Assembly: GCA_016463105.1 (NCBI GenBank)
Contig: JAEMRY010000038.1
Location: 1-12,745, forward strand
DNA: 12,745 nt
Direction of reading: 5' to 3'
From: Ilumatobacteraceae bacterium
Lineage (GTDB): Bacteria > Actinomycetota > Acidimicrobiia > Acidimicrobiales > Ilumatobacteraceae
Every line of letters begins with the position of its first letter. Position 1 is the first letter of the stretch. The notes beneath the pieces were generated by a model. That model searched no databases, was not told the DNA's origin, and worked only from the letters and a program-made list of their open reading frames with translations. The position numbers were made by a program, and so were the translations under genes. Shown here one piece after another: positions 1 to 7,433 of this stretch.

Positions 1-60
1 GTTCCTGGAATCTCACCTTTAATAATGCGACTGAATAGGGTCGGTGACATGAATTTATGA
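1..60 (+). CDS. Possible C-terminal end of an upstream gene (partial)
   Basis: Frame 1 is open from the first base to a TGA at 58-60 and encodes about 19 residues, ending in RVGDMNL. The other two + frames close at once. The stop lies 16 nt before the TTG start proposed for the phosphatidyltransferase, a spacing that would suit an upstream operon member. The stretch is too short to recognise a family and could also be non-coding leader. Confidence 0.3.
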   Translation, partial: VPGISPLIMRLNRVGDMNL

Positions 61-76
61 TACGTGATGACGAGGC

Positions 77-670
77 TTGTACGCTCGTTGCGTGCCGTCG
101 CGCCAGATTCTCACAGTGCCAAATCTGATTACATTGCTTCGGCTTTGCTGCCTGCCGATATTTTTATGGCTGTTATTTAGCGTTGAAGATCGTGGCGCCG
201 CAGCGTGGTTGCTCGGTGGTCTTGGAGCAACCGATTGGGTTGATGGCTGGGTCGCAAGACGATTTAACCAACAGAGTAATTTCGGTGCAATTTTTGATCC
301 GTCGGTAGATCGTTGTTTATTTATAGTTTCAGTTTTCGCTGTGATGATTGATAATTCGATACCGGTTTGGTTTTGTGTGGCGGTTCTTGTGCGAGAGATC
401 ATCGTTTCGGGCGCAATGTCGATTGCGACGCTGTTTGGCATGCAACGTTTCGCAGTAAATATTTGGGGCAAGCGATACACATTTTTATTGATGTTCGCTG
501 TGCCGTTGATTCTTCTGGGCAAAGCCGACGGTGCTGGGTCTCAATGGGTGACTACGGCGGGCTGGATCTGCGGGATACCGGCGCTAGTGATGTCGTATAC
601 GACAGCCTTCGCATACGCTCCCCAAATCCGAAAACAACTTCATGCAGGCCGAGCACTGCGGCGAGGCTAA
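77..670 (+). CDS. CDP-alcohol phosphatidyltransferase family membrane protein
   Basis: This is an integral membrane enzyme that moves a phosphatidyl group from a CDP-alcohol (usually CDP-diacylglycerol) to a second alcohol in phospholipid synthesis. The complete family motif D-x2-DG-x2-AR-x8-G-x3-D-x3-D is present at about residues 53-78 (DWVDGWVARR ... GAIFDPSVD), so the metal-binding aspartates are intact. Hydrophobic stretches at about residues 17-35, 80-105, 133-148 and 158-182 fit the multi-helix fold, and 197 aa is normal for the family. The position just before gcvH matches M. tuberculosis pgsA2 (Rv1822), which hints at phosphatidylglycerophosphate or cardiolipin-type chemistry, but the acceptor alcohol cannot be read from sequence. 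The start is uncertain: TTG at 77 has GAGG only 1 nt upstream, and GTG at 92 (192 aa) is equally possible. Two in-frame stops at 65-70 exclude a longer protein. Confidence 0.9.
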   Translation: MYARCVPSRQILTVPNLITLLRLCCLPIFLWLLFSVEDRGAAAWLLGGLGATDWVDGWVARRFNQQSNFGAIFDPSVDRCLFIVSVFAVMIDNSIPVWFCVAVLVREIIVSGAMSIATLFGMQRFAVNIWGKRYTFLLMFAVPLILLGKADGAGSQWVTTAGWICGIPALVMSYTTAFAYAPQIRKQLHAGRALRRG

Positions 671-679
671 CTTTGAGTT

Positions 680-1060
680 ATGAACATTCCTGACGGGTTC
701 AAATACTCGAAGGATCACGAATGGGTTCTTCTCAAAGGTTCTATCGCTCGAGTTGGTATTACAGATTATGCGCAGGACGCACTAGGAGATGTCGTATACG
801 TTCAGTTGCCGACCGTTGGCAACAAAGTTGCAGCAGGATCAAGTTGTAGCGAAGTCGAAAGTACAAAGAGCGTTTCTGATATTTATGTACCCGTGTCTGG
901 GATAATTGTGGCAGTCAATGAAGTGTTAACGAGTTCACCAAATTTAATTAATAGCGATCCATACGGAGACGGTTGGATAATGGAGATAGAAGTCGAAGAT
1001 ATTGCAAATGTCGCCGAGCTATTAGATTCAAGCGCCTATAAACAGTTGATTGAGGGTTGA
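680..1060 (+). CDS. gcvH: Glycine cleavage system H protein
   Basis: GcvH is the small lipoyl carrier that takes the aminomethyl group from GcvP, presents it to GcvT and is reoxidised by the L protein. The 126-aa protein has the family N-terminus (IPDGFKYSKDHEW), the lipoyl-domain segment GITDYAQDALGDVVYVQLP and the attachment site ESTKSVSD. The lipoylated lysine should be Lys63. The C-terminal NSDPYGDGWI segment is also typical, and the length matches the family (about 125-130 aa). The gene starts 9 nt after the phosphatidyltransferase stop, with GAGG at 663-666 as a somewhat distant ribosome binding site, so the two genes are probably co-transcribed. No riboswitch lies directly before it, unlike gcvP in this window. 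Confidence 0.98.
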   Translation: MNIPDGFKYSKDHEWVLLKGSIARVGITDYAQDALGDVVYVQLPTVGNKVAAGSSCSEVESTKSVSDIYVPVSGIIVAVNEVLTSSPNLINSDPYGDGWIMEIEVEDIANVAELLDSSAYKQLIEG

Positions 1061-1066
1061 GAGTTA

Positions 1067-1555
1067 ATGTCATACGTATTTTGTAATCAGTGCGGACACC
1101 GAAACCCACCCGGTGCATCTTTTTGTTCGTCATGTGGTGATGTTTTGGATCTTCCAGATGAGCGAACGGTTGTGATTGCACAAGTTGATCCAATGCAAGA
1201 TGCACCTGGTTCAAAAGATAACGCGACAATTCGTATGGGTGATATCAGTGGTCTCGGAGTTTTGGTTATTCGCTCAGGAGATCTAACTGGATCGAGATTT
1301 ACGATCAGTAAAGACACCACCAAAATTGGTCGAAACCCCGATAGCGATATTTTGTTTGACGATATTTCTGTTTCTCGCAGTCATGCCGAGATCGTTAATA
1401 GCAAATCAGGATTAGTAGTTCGTGATTTGGGTTCGCTCAACGGCACTTATATCAATCAGAACCTTACAGAGCAATCGCCGCTTCGGCATGGCGACGAACT
1501 GCAGATCGGAAGATTCCGCATGGTTTTTTTCAGTAAAGCCGATATTTTGTCATGA
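1067..1555 (+). CDS. garA: FHA-domain signalling protein, GarA-like, with N-terminal zinc ribbon
   Basis: The C-terminal half (about residues 65-155) is an FHA phosphothreonine-binding domain. The hallmark residues are present: G88-R89 (IGRNPDSDI), S103 and H106 (VSRSHAEI), and N125-G126 (LGSLNGTYIN). It resembles mycobacterial GarA, which inhibits 2-oxoglutarate decarboxylase and glutamate dehydrogenase unless phosphorylated by Pkn kinases. The position between gcvH and an ftsR-type gene is also that of garA. The N-terminus differs: residues 6-23 form a four-cysteine zinc ribbon (C6-x2-C9 and C20-x2-C23), and the ETTS phospho-motif of mycobacterial GarA is absent. Threonines at 34 (DERTVVI) and 54 (DNATIRM) are candidate replacements, by inference only. 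The gene begins 6 nt after gcvH, with GAGGG at 1052-1056. The domain call is firm; functional equivalence to GarA is inferred from homology and gene order. Confidence 0.9.
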   Translation: MSYVFCNQCGHRNPPGASFCSSCGDVLDLPDERTVVIAQVDPMQDAPGSKDNATIRMGDISGLGVLVIRSGDLTGSRFTISKDTTKIGRNPDSDILFDDISVSRSHAEIVNSKSGLVVRDLGSLNGTYINQNLTEQSPLRHGDELQIGRFRMVFFSKADILS

Positions 1556-1577
1556 TGAAATTGTCTGTGCCCCTGCA

Positions 1578-2378
1578 ATGACACCAGCTCGCAACTATTT
1601 ATCTATCGGCGAAGTCTTGGCGCTGTTGCTCGAAGAGTTTCCAGATGTGACCATTTCTAAGATTCGATTTTTAGAAAGCCAAGGGCTAATAGAACCCGAG
1701 CGAACAGCATCTGGCTATCGAAAGTTTTCACAACCAGAAGTTGACCGTCTGAAATTTATTTTACGTGAGCAACGTGAAAACTATCTTCCACTCAAAGTAA
1801 TTCGCAATCGGTTAGACGGCGACACAAGTGATGGAATGCTTCGTAACGACGAGATAACTGCACCGCGCGGAATCGGTCACATTCCGGCACCCCGCGGCAA
1901 TAGTCATCCGGCTGGCATTGGTGGCATGCGTCAGACTAAATCTTCTCCGGCTATTTCATTAGTCAAGCCTGCGACTATCGATAGTGGCAGTACACCAAGT
2001 TCATACAACCGACGAGAAATTATTCAAGCAGCGTCAATCAATGAAAAGACGTTGGCCGAGTTAGAGCGTTATGGCATTCTTAGGTCGCGTCGTGTTGGCG
2101 AAACCGATCTATACGACGAGATTGACCTTGAAATTTTAATTGTCTGTGCCAAGTTCATAAGTCTGGGCATTGACGCCCGTCACCTAAAAGCCTGGCGATT
2201 GGCGGCAAATCAAGAAGTATCACTTTTTGAGACTCGAATTGTTCCGTTGATGCGTCAGCGCAATCCAGCCGCTCGACAAGAAGCCTTGGGGATGTTTGCC
2301 GAACTGATTAATCAGGGGGGTCAACTGCGTGCTGCACTTATCGCGGCACAAGCACGCGACCATATTGAGCCCCGTTAA
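1578..2378 (+). CDS. ftsR: MerR-family transcriptional regulator, FtsR-like (Rv1828 family)
   Basis: The N-terminal winged helix (residues 8-82) reads YLSIGEVLALL, FPDVTISKIRFLESQGLI, SGYRKFS and YLPLKVIRNRLDG. This closely follows Rv1828 of M. tuberculosis and FtsR of Corynebacterium glutamicum, an activator of ftsZ. A Gly/Pro/Ser-rich linker (about 90-145) follows, then a second helical domain (about 148-250) with a further HTH-like segment (REIIQAASINEKTLAELERYGIL). The reading frame is open back to 1422, but that extension overlaps the FHA gene and has no family resemblance. ATG 1578 gives 266 aa and begins just before the conserved domain. No Shine-Dalgarno sequence is visible before it. 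It starts 22 nt after the FHA gene and is probably in the same transcript. The regulatory target here is inferred from homologues; no binding site was identified. Confidence 0.93.
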   Translation: MTPARNYLSIGEVLALLLEEFPDVTISKIRFLESQGLIEPERTASGYRKFSQPEVDRLKFILREQRENYLPLKVIRNRLDGDTSDGMLRNDEITAPRGIGHIPAPRGNSHPAGIGGMRQTKSSPAISLVKPATIDSGSTPSSYNRREIIQAASINEKTLAELERYGILRSRRVGETDLYDEIDLEILIVCAKFISLGIDARHLKAWRLAANQEVSLFETRIVPLMRQRNPAARQEALGMFAELINQGGQLRAALIAAQARDHIEPR

Positions 2379-2398
2379 AGCGTTTTGGTTAATGCAGA

Positions 2399-2404
2399 TA
2401 CGCT
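2399..2404 (+). promoter_or_regulatory. Possible -10 element (TACGCT) for leaderless DUF151 transcript
   Basis: TACGCT fits the actinobacterial TANNNT consensus and ends 6 nt before ATG 2411, the spacing expected if transcription starts at the initiation codon. No good -35 box is visible, and no Shine-Dalgarno sequence lies in the 32-nt gap after ftsR. The hexamer is common, so on its own it is weak evidence. Confidence 0.25.
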
Positions 2405-2410
2405 GAGCAC

Positions 2411-2899
2411 ATGATTGAAATGCAACTCGAAGGAATTCGCCTCGAGATACCTGCAAACACTCCCGTTTTAATGTTGCGCGAACAAGCCGGCAGCCGCAGA
2501 GTGATGCCAATTTATATTGGGGCTCCAGAAGCATCGTCAATTCATTATGCGCTTGAGGGTCTACAACCAGATCGTCCGCTTACTCACGATCTGTTAATTA
2601 ACGTCGCTGAAGGTTTAAATGCTCAGCCCGTCAAACTAGTGATTACCAAAATCGAAGAGCACACTTACTTTGCTGATCTACATTTTCTTCAGGCCGGAGC
2701 GTTAGTCGTTGTGAGTTGTCGACCATCTGATGGTGTCGCAGTTGCGGTACGGTCTGGAATACCAATTTATGCAGAATCTGCCTTGCTAGACGAGGTCGGC
2801 AAGGTCGTACCTGAGACTCCTGCTGAAGATGCAGAAGAAATCATTGATGATTTCAGACAATTTATAGATTCCATACGCCCAGAAGATTTTCAAGGATAA
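2411..2899 (+). CDS. Bifunctional nuclease family protein (DUF151)
   Basis: This is a 162-aa DUF151/BFN protein, homologous to Rv1829 of M. tuberculosis; plant members of the family have reported DNase and RNase activity. Diagnostic segments are RRVMPIYIGAPEASSI (about 28-44), RPLTHDLLINV (55-65), the strand run TYFADLHF (85-92) and the RPSDGVAVAVRSGIPIY block (104-120). The last 30 residues are acidic (ETPAEDAEEIIDDF), which is usual for the family. It lies 32 nt after ftsR and about 75 nt before MerR 2, the conserved actinobacterial order. The biological role of the bacterial family in this setting is not established, and I infer nothing beyond the family. Confidence 0.93.
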   Translation: MIEMQLEGIRLEIPANTPVLMLREQAGSRRVMPIYIGAPEASSIHYALEGLQPDRPLTHDLLINVAEGLNAQPVKLVITKIEEHTYFADLHFLQAGALVVVSCRPSDGVAVAVRSGIPIYAESALLDEVGKVVPETPAEDAEEIIDDFRQFIDSIRPEDFQG

Positions 2900-2904
2900 T
2901 TTCT

Positions 2905-2920
2905 ATTGACTTTTGTCAAT
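2905..2920. repeat. Inverted repeat ATTGAC-TTTT-GTCAAT
   Basis: Perfect 6-bp arms are separated by four T. The left arm contains the -35 box proposed for the MerR 2 gene, so the repeat is placed like an operator. A terminator is less likely because the stem is short and AT-rich and no T-run follows it. Confidence 0.5.
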
Positions 2921-2933
2921 CACCCCGTAGCCT
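2906..2933 (+). promoter_or_regulatory. Candidate promoter for the MerR 2 - gcvT unit
   Basis: TTGACT at 2906-2911 matches five of six bases of the -35 consensus. TAGCCT (TANNNT type) follows at 2928-2933 after a 16-bp spacer. Transcription would begin near 2940, leaving a leader of about 35 nt before ATG 2975. The overlapping inverted repeat makes regulation at this promoter plausible, possibly by the MerR protein itself. Confidence 0.45.
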
Positions 2934-2974
2934 AAGAATACGAGCGCAATAGAAGTCTTGATGGGGGATTGCAG

Positions 2975-3472
2975 ATGACACAGCAAAGTTTCAGTGGCGC
3001 ACATGCCGCACAAATTGCGGGCATAACTTATCGCCAGCTCGATTATTGGGCTCGTACAAATCTGATTCGACCTTCGTTAGTTGACGCCAAAGGCAGTGGG
3101 TCTCGTCGAAGCTATGTTTATCGCGACTTGCTTGAACTTAAAGTAATTAAAAATTTGTTGGACGCCGGAATCAAACTTGAATCAGTTCGTGAAGTTTTCA
3201 ACTATCTTCGAAGCCATGTTGATACCGACATTGCAGCAGCACACATTGTTATCAGTGGCAAAGCAGTTGTTCTTTGCCAAGGTGACCAACTAGTCGATGT
3301 TCTGCGTAATGGTCAAGGTGTACTAAACGTTTTACCTTTAGCTGCTGTTAAGAGTGATGTTGATGCGATGATCGTTAATATAGCCACGCAGAAAGTAGCC
3401 ATTCGTTCGACGATTGAGAGCAATATCAATATCGTGGCTACAGAATCGGTCGCTCAAGCCATCGCTCGTTAA
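2975..3472 (+). CDS. MerR-family transcriptional regulator (Rv1830-like)
   Basis: Residues 5-72 form a MerR winged helix: SGAHAAQIAGITYRQLDYWA, then LIRPS, then the wing SGSRRSYVYRDLLELKVIKNLLDAGIKLESVREV. The remaining residues, about 80-165, form a small domain (IVISGKAVVLCQGDQLVDVL) with no obvious metal-binding cysteine set. Gene order after DUF151 matches Rv1830. Start choice: ATG 2975 is preceded by GGGGG at 2963-2967 with 7 nt spacing, better than the in-frame TTG at 2969. The stop is followed after only 2 nt by the gcvT start, so the two are probably translationally coupled. That coupling suggests a link to one-carbon metabolism, but the regulated genes and any effector are unknown. 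Confidence 0.9.
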   Translation: MTQQSFSGAHAAQIAGITYRQLDYWARTNLIRPSLVDAKGSGSRRSYVYRDLLELKVIKNLLDAGIKLESVREVFNYLRSHVDTDIAAAHIVISGKAVVLCQGDQLVDVLRNGQGVLNVLPLAAVKSDVDAMIVNIATQKVAIRSTIESNINIVATESVAQAIAR

Positions 3473-3474
3473 TA

Positions 3475-4527
3475 ATGCCAGGGTTGCGTTTATCACCACT
3501 TGATCGCGCTCATCGCGCGCTAAACGCAAAAATGGTTGAGTTCGGCGGATGGGATATGCCAGTTGCATATCCGACGGGCACAATTGCCGAACATCTTGCT
3601 TGCCGGTCTAGTGCAGTTGTTTTTGATGTCTCACATTTGGGGACTGTTCGTATTGAGGGTTATTACGCCAAAGCTGCATTGCAGGGCGTGCTAACAAATG
3701 ATCTTGACAAAATTGAAGTAGGTCGCGCTCAATATACGCACTTGTTAAATGATCAGGGCTGTGTATTGGACGACATCATCGTTTGGTGGATAAAAGAAGA
3801 TCGATTTGATGTGATGCCTAATGCCTCGAATACCGACCGTGTTGTGTCGGCGATCGGAGGAGTAGACGTGACGACTACTCGTGCCGTGTTGGCAGTGCAA
3901 GGGCCAAAGGCCAAAGATTTTCTTGCGACAATTAACAAAGAATTTGCCGATATTAAAAAATTTTCAGTGAGACAGATTAATTGGCGGGGCGTTGAGTGCA
4001 TTGTTGCGGGCACTGGTTACACCGGAGAAAACGGTGTCGAGATTGCAGTACCTAATTCGCACGCAACCGAATTATGGGATGCCATTGTCGAATCTGGGGT
4101 GACGCCTGCTGGTTTAGGAGCGCGCGATACATTGCGACTTGAAGCAGGTCTTCCTCTGCATGGACATGAATTGTCGTCGTTGATTACGCCATTAGAAGCC
4201 AATCTCAATTGGGTCGTGGCGTGGGATAAATCAGAATTTACTGGTCGGGGAGCGTTGATTAAACAGCGTGAGAGTGGTGTTGAGCGATGTTTGGTTGGCA
4301 TTACCACCCCTGGTCGTCGTCCACCACGAGACGGTTGTCAGGTCTTTTCTGGTGAAACACAGATCGGAATAACAACAAGCGGAAACTTTTCGCCGTCGCT
4401 ACAACATGGAGTCGCAATGGCGTTAGTTGAACCTCGAACCCAAGTTGGTGACGCCGTAACTATCGATGTGCGTGGCACACGTCTAGAAGGTGTTGTCGTA
4501 AAACTGCCTTTTATTGCAAAGAAATAG
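3475..4527 (+). CDS. gcvT: Glycine cleavage system T protein (aminomethyltransferase)
   Basis: GcvT moves the methylene group from aminomethyl-lipoyl GcvH to tetrahydrofolate, releasing ammonia. The 350-aa protein shows the family order: SPLDRAHRALNAKMVEFGGWDMPV at about 7-30, DVSHLGTVRIEG at 51-62, LLNDQGCVLDDIIVW at 90-104, the PNASNTDRV segment, YTGENGVEI, and GLGARDTLRLEAGLPLHGHEL before the C-terminal barrel. The D99-D100 pair lies where the family's catalytic aspartate is found. Length is close to the usual 360-370 aa. It has no separate ribosome binding site of note and begins 2 nt after MerR 2, consistent with coupling. Its last 17 bp overlap the end of gcvP on the other strand. In M. 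tuberculosis gcvT lies elsewhere in the genome, so its place here is a lineage difference. Confidence 0.97.
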   Translation: MPGLRLSPLDRAHRALNAKMVEFGGWDMPVAYPTGTIAEHLACRSSAVVFDVSHLGTVRIEGYYAKAALQGVLTNDLDKIEVGRAQYTHLLNDQGCVLDDIIVWWIKEDRFDVMPNASNTDRVVSAIGGVDVTTTRAVLAVQGPKAKDFLATINKEFADIKKFSVRQINWRGVECIVAGTGYTGENGVEIAVPNSHATELWDAIVESGVTPAGLGARDTLRLEAGLPLHGHELSSLITPLEANLNWVVAWDKSEFTGRGALIKQRESGVERCLVGITTPGRRPPRDGCQVFSGETQIGITTSGNFSPSLQHGVAMALVEPRTQVGDAVTIDVRGTRLEGVVVKLPFIAKK

Positions 4528-7393
4528 CGTACGACTCAAGCGGTTCGCACGAACAAATCAAATTGCGGTCGCCGTACGCTGCGTCAATTCGAGAAACTGG
4601 CGCAAAGTATCCGCGGCCACGCATTGCAGAAGTCGGGTATGCGGCTTGGAGTTGAGAATATTTGCGGTTCCAAACCCCGCAGAGATCTTCAACCGTATGT
4701 GGAGCATTGTGTAATGGTGAATCTTCGTGCGATATTTTATTTTCTGCGATTTGCTGAATCTCTTCATAAATCGCGATCATCGCATTGCAAAACCTGTCGA
4801 GTTCGCCAATTGTTTCGCTTTCGGTTGGCTCGACCATAAATGTGCCCGCAACCGGAAAACTCATAGTCGGTGCGTGAAATCCGAAATCCATTAATCGCTT
4901 AGCAATATCATCGTTGGTCACGCTCGTATTCTTGGTGATCTCACGAATATCAAGAATGCATTCATGGGCGACAAATCCATTTTCGCCGCGATACAAAACC
5001 GGAAAGTAAGCATCTAGACGAGCGGCAATATAATTCGCATTTAATATTGCATGCATCGTTGCTTCGCGAAGTCCACGAGCGCCCATCAGTTTTATATAAA
5101 CCCATGAGATCGGCAATATCGACGCCGACCCATTTGGTGCTCCTGCGACGGCACCAACTTTGGTTTGATCGAACTTTGCCAGCGGATGTGCTGGCAGAAA
5201 TTCGGTGAGATGTGCTTTGACACCAACTGGTCCAACACCAGGGCCGCCACCACCATGTGGAATACAAAATGTTTTATGCAAATTCAAATGGCTCACGTCG
5301 GCACCGAATGCGCCAGGCCGAGCGATACCGACCAGCGCATTTAGATTCGCACCGTCTACATAAACTTGACCGCCATACGAATGAATCATTTCGCAAATAT
5401 CAGTAACTTTTTGTTCGAAGACTCCGTGAGTCGACGGATAAGTGATCATCAATGCTGCGAGTTTGTCTTTCGCAAGTTCGCACTTTGACAGAAGATCATC
5501 TAGATCCACATTTCCGCGTTCATCGCAAGCCACTACAACTACGGTCATTCCTGCCATTACGGCACTCGCAGCGTTAGTGCCGTGAGCGCTACTCGGGATC
5601 AAACAAATGGTTCGATGTTTGTCATTGCGACTGCGATGGTAAGCACGAATTGCTAATAATCCGGCAAGTTCGCCTTGGCTTCCGGCGTTTGGTTGCAGGC
5701 TGACCGAGTCATAGCCAGTCACTTCGATCAGCATCGTGCCGAGCTCTTCAACGAGTTGTGTGTAACCAGCGATATCTGCTGACGGAGCGTAAGGATGAAT
5801 ATTTGCAAACTCTGGCCAAGTAACCGGAATCATCTCGGTCGTTGCATTTAATTTCATCGTGCAAGAACCCAGGGGGATCATTGTTCGGTCGAGCGCTAAG
5901 TCTTTATCGGCAAGCCGACGCAGATAACGCAGCATCTCGTGCTCGGTGTGATATTTATTGAAAGTGCTTTGAGTCAAGAACTCGTCATTTCTTCGCATCT
6001 CTTGACTAATGCCTAACTCGCAGTTCAAGTCAAGTCGGTCAACATCGGCATCTACTTCAAAGATCTCAAAGAGTTTGGCAATTGTAGAAGCGGTCGTGGT
6101 TTCGTCGAAACTTATGCCAACAGTCGTGTCATTGACGTGACGCAGCAAAATATTGTGTGCTAGCGCACGATCGTGGATCGCGCTGCTTGATTTGACGCGC
6201 ACTTGTAATGTGTCAAACCAACTTTTGTTTAAAACTTCGACTCCGGCATCACTAAGACCTGCAACCATGATCGAAGTTAAGCGATGCACCCGCTCGGCAA
6301 TTCGTGAGAGACCTTCGCGTCCGTGCCACACAGCATAGAAACTTGCCATGTTGGCGAGTAGAGCTTGTGCTGTGCAAATATTTGATGTTGCTTTTTCTCG
6401 ACGAATATGTTGTTCGCGAGTTTGCAGCGCCAAGCGCAATGCTGGTCGGCCTTGAGTGTCTGTGCTGACTCCAACTAATCGTCCAGGCAATGCACGCGCG
6501 TGATTGTCACTTGTCGCCAAAAACGCTGCGTGAGGTCCGCCGCCACCCATTGGAACCCCGAATCGCTGTGCAGACCCGACTGCAACATCGAAACCCAAAC
6601 TTGCAGGGGGAGTGAGCAACATGCAAGCGAGTAGGTCGCAAACTGCAATCACGATGCCTTGTTGGGCGTGCACGGCATTGCAAACCGATTTAAGTTCTGT
6701 GGCCGATGCAATGAAACCACTTGAGCCAGGCCACGAGATGAGAGCACCAAAACATGGTGTTGTTTCTATTTCTTGAAGTGATACTTCGCTAATCGTCAAT
6801 CCGATTGCTAATGCTCGCGTACGCAGAACAGAAACTATTTGTGGGTGAGTATCTCGATCAACGACAAATACAGTCGAATCAGACTTGCTAACGCGCAGTG
6901 CGATGGTCATTGCTTCAGCAGCGGCAGTTGCTTCGTCTAACAACGAAGCATTAGCAATATCAAATCCTGTAATTTCGGTGACCATAGTTTGAAAATTTAA
7001 AAGCGCTTCTAAACGGCCCTGACTAATTTCAGGTTGATAGGGGGTATATGCCGTGTACCAGGCTGGATTTTCTAAAACATTACGGGCGATTACTGGCGGA
7101 GTGATCGTGTTGTAATAACCCATACCGATCAAACTTGTGCGAACTTTATTTTTAGCCGCAATGCCTCGTAGTTCGTCGAGCACATCGACCTCGAGCATTG
7201 GTTCGCCGAGATTTAGTAATTCGTCATGACGAATTGTCTCTGGAACCGTTCGCTTCACCAGATCTTCAAGACTCGATGCACCGATTGTTTTTAGCATCTC
7301 TGCTCGAGAATCATCATCTACACCGATGTGGCGAGAGACGAATTCGTCGTTTGCAATTAGCTGCCTGAGTGACTGTCTTGTGTCGTGTCTCAT
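4511..7393 (-). CDS. gcvP: Glycine dehydrogenase (decarboxylating), P protein
   Basis: The P protein is the PLP enzyme that decarboxylates glycine and passes the aminomethyl group to lipoyl-GcvH. This is the long single-chain form. The N-terminal half includes YTPYQPEISQGRLEALLNFQ and LLDEATAAAEAM. The C-terminal half includes MIPLGSCTMKLN, SSAHGTNAASA, YPSTHGVFE, DGANLNA and the PLP site HLNLHKTFCIPHGGGGPG. The Schiff-base lysine is Lys707. Start choice: the frame continues to ATG 7405, but ATG 7393 has GAGG at 7403-7400 with a 6-nt spacer, whereas nothing resembling a Shine-Dalgarno precedes 7405. ATG 7393 gives 960 aa, the usual size. A tandem glycine riboswitch occupies the leader, so glycine should control expression. 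The 3' end overlaps gcvT by 17 bp and leaves no room for a separate terminator. Confidence 0.97.
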   Translation of the reverse strand: MRHDTRQSLRQLIANDEFVSRHIGVDDDSRAEMLKTIGASSLEDLVKRTVPETIRHDELLNLGEPMLEVDVLDELRGIAAKNKVRTSLIGMGYYNTITPPVIARNVLENPAWYTAYTPYQPEISQGRLEALLNFQTMVTEITGFDIANASLLDEATAAAEAMTIALRVSKSDSTVFVVDRDTHPQIVSVLRTRALAIGLTISEVSLQEIETTPCFGALISWPGSSGFIASATELKSVCNAVHAQQGIVIAVCDLLACMLLTPPASLGFDVAVGSAQRFGVPMGGGGPHAAFLATSDNHARALPGRLVGVSTDTQGRPALRLALQTREQHIRREKATSNICTAQALLANMASFYAVWHGREGLSRIAERVHRLTSIMVAGLSDAGVEVLNKSWFDTLQVRVKSSSAIHDRALAHNILLRHVNDTTVGISFDETTTASTIAKLFEIFEVDADVDRLDLNCELGISQEMRRNDEFLTQSTFNKYHTEHEMLRYLRRLADKDLALDRTMIPLGSCTMKLNATTEMIPVTWPEFANIHPYAPSADIAGYTQLVEELGTMLIEVTGYDSVSLQPNAGSQGELAGLLAIRAYHRSRNDKHRTICLIPSSAHGTNAASAVMAGMTVVVVACDERGNVDLDDLLSKCELAKDKLAALMITYPSTHGVFEQKVTDICEMIHSYGGQVYVDGANLNALVGIARPGAFGADVSHLNLHKTFCIPHGGGGPGVGPVGVKAHLTEFLPAHPLAKFDQTKVGAVAGAPNGSASILPISWVYIKLMGARGLREATMHAILNANYIAARLDAYFPVLYRGENGFVAHECILDIREITKNTSVTNDDIAKRLMDFGFHAPTMSFPVAGTFMVEPTESETIGELDRFCNAMIAIYEEIQQIAENKISHEDSPLHNAPHTVEDLCGVWNRKYSQLQAAYPTSAMRGRGYFAPVSRIDAAYGDRNLICSCEPLESYAISLQ

Positions 7394-7399
7394 GTGGTG

Positions 7400-7403
7400 C
7401 CTC
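7400..7403 (-). promoter_or_regulatory. Ribosome binding site GAGG deciding the gcvP start
   Basis: On the - strand GAGG lies 6 nt before ATG 7393 and just inside the upstream alternative ATG 7405. This supports the shorter 960-aa GcvP. The neighbouring GGCACC (7401-7396) is complementary to GGTGCC inside riboswitch aptamer 2 (7447-7442). Confidence 0.6.
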
Positions 7404-7407
7404 ATTT

Positions 7408-7432
7408 GGGATGTGCATATTCAATGCACCCC
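7408..7432 (-). promoter_or_regulatory. Hairpin between riboswitch and gcvP (putative expression platform)
   Basis: The arms GTGCAT (7429-7424 on the - strand) and ATGCAC (7418-7413) pair perfectly around a 5-nt loop. GGG (7432-7430) and CCC (7410-7408) can extend the stem across a 2-nt bulge. No U-run follows, so it does not look like an intrinsic terminator. Its position just before the ribosome binding site favours control of translation. Confidence 0.45.
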
Positions 7433-7433
7433 A

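Noticed and set aside
948..1229. - strand frame across gcvH and the FHA gene
   Set aside because: It lies opposite two clear genes and has no independent coding evidence.
1422..1577. Longer N-terminus for the FtsR-like protein
   Set aside because: The extension lies inside the FHA gene in another frame and has no MerR-family resemblance. The conserved domain starts just after ATG 1578.
4514..4839. + strand frames opposite the end of gcvP
   Set aside because: Short, without recognisable domains, and antisense to strongly conserved GcvP codons.
7394..7405. GcvP start at ATG 7405 (964 aa)
   Set aside because: No ribosome binding site precedes 7405, whereas GAGG with a 6-nt spacer precedes 7393. 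Not fully excluded.
7408..7432. Intrinsic terminator before gcvP
   Set aside because: The hairpin is short, bulged and not followed by a U-run.
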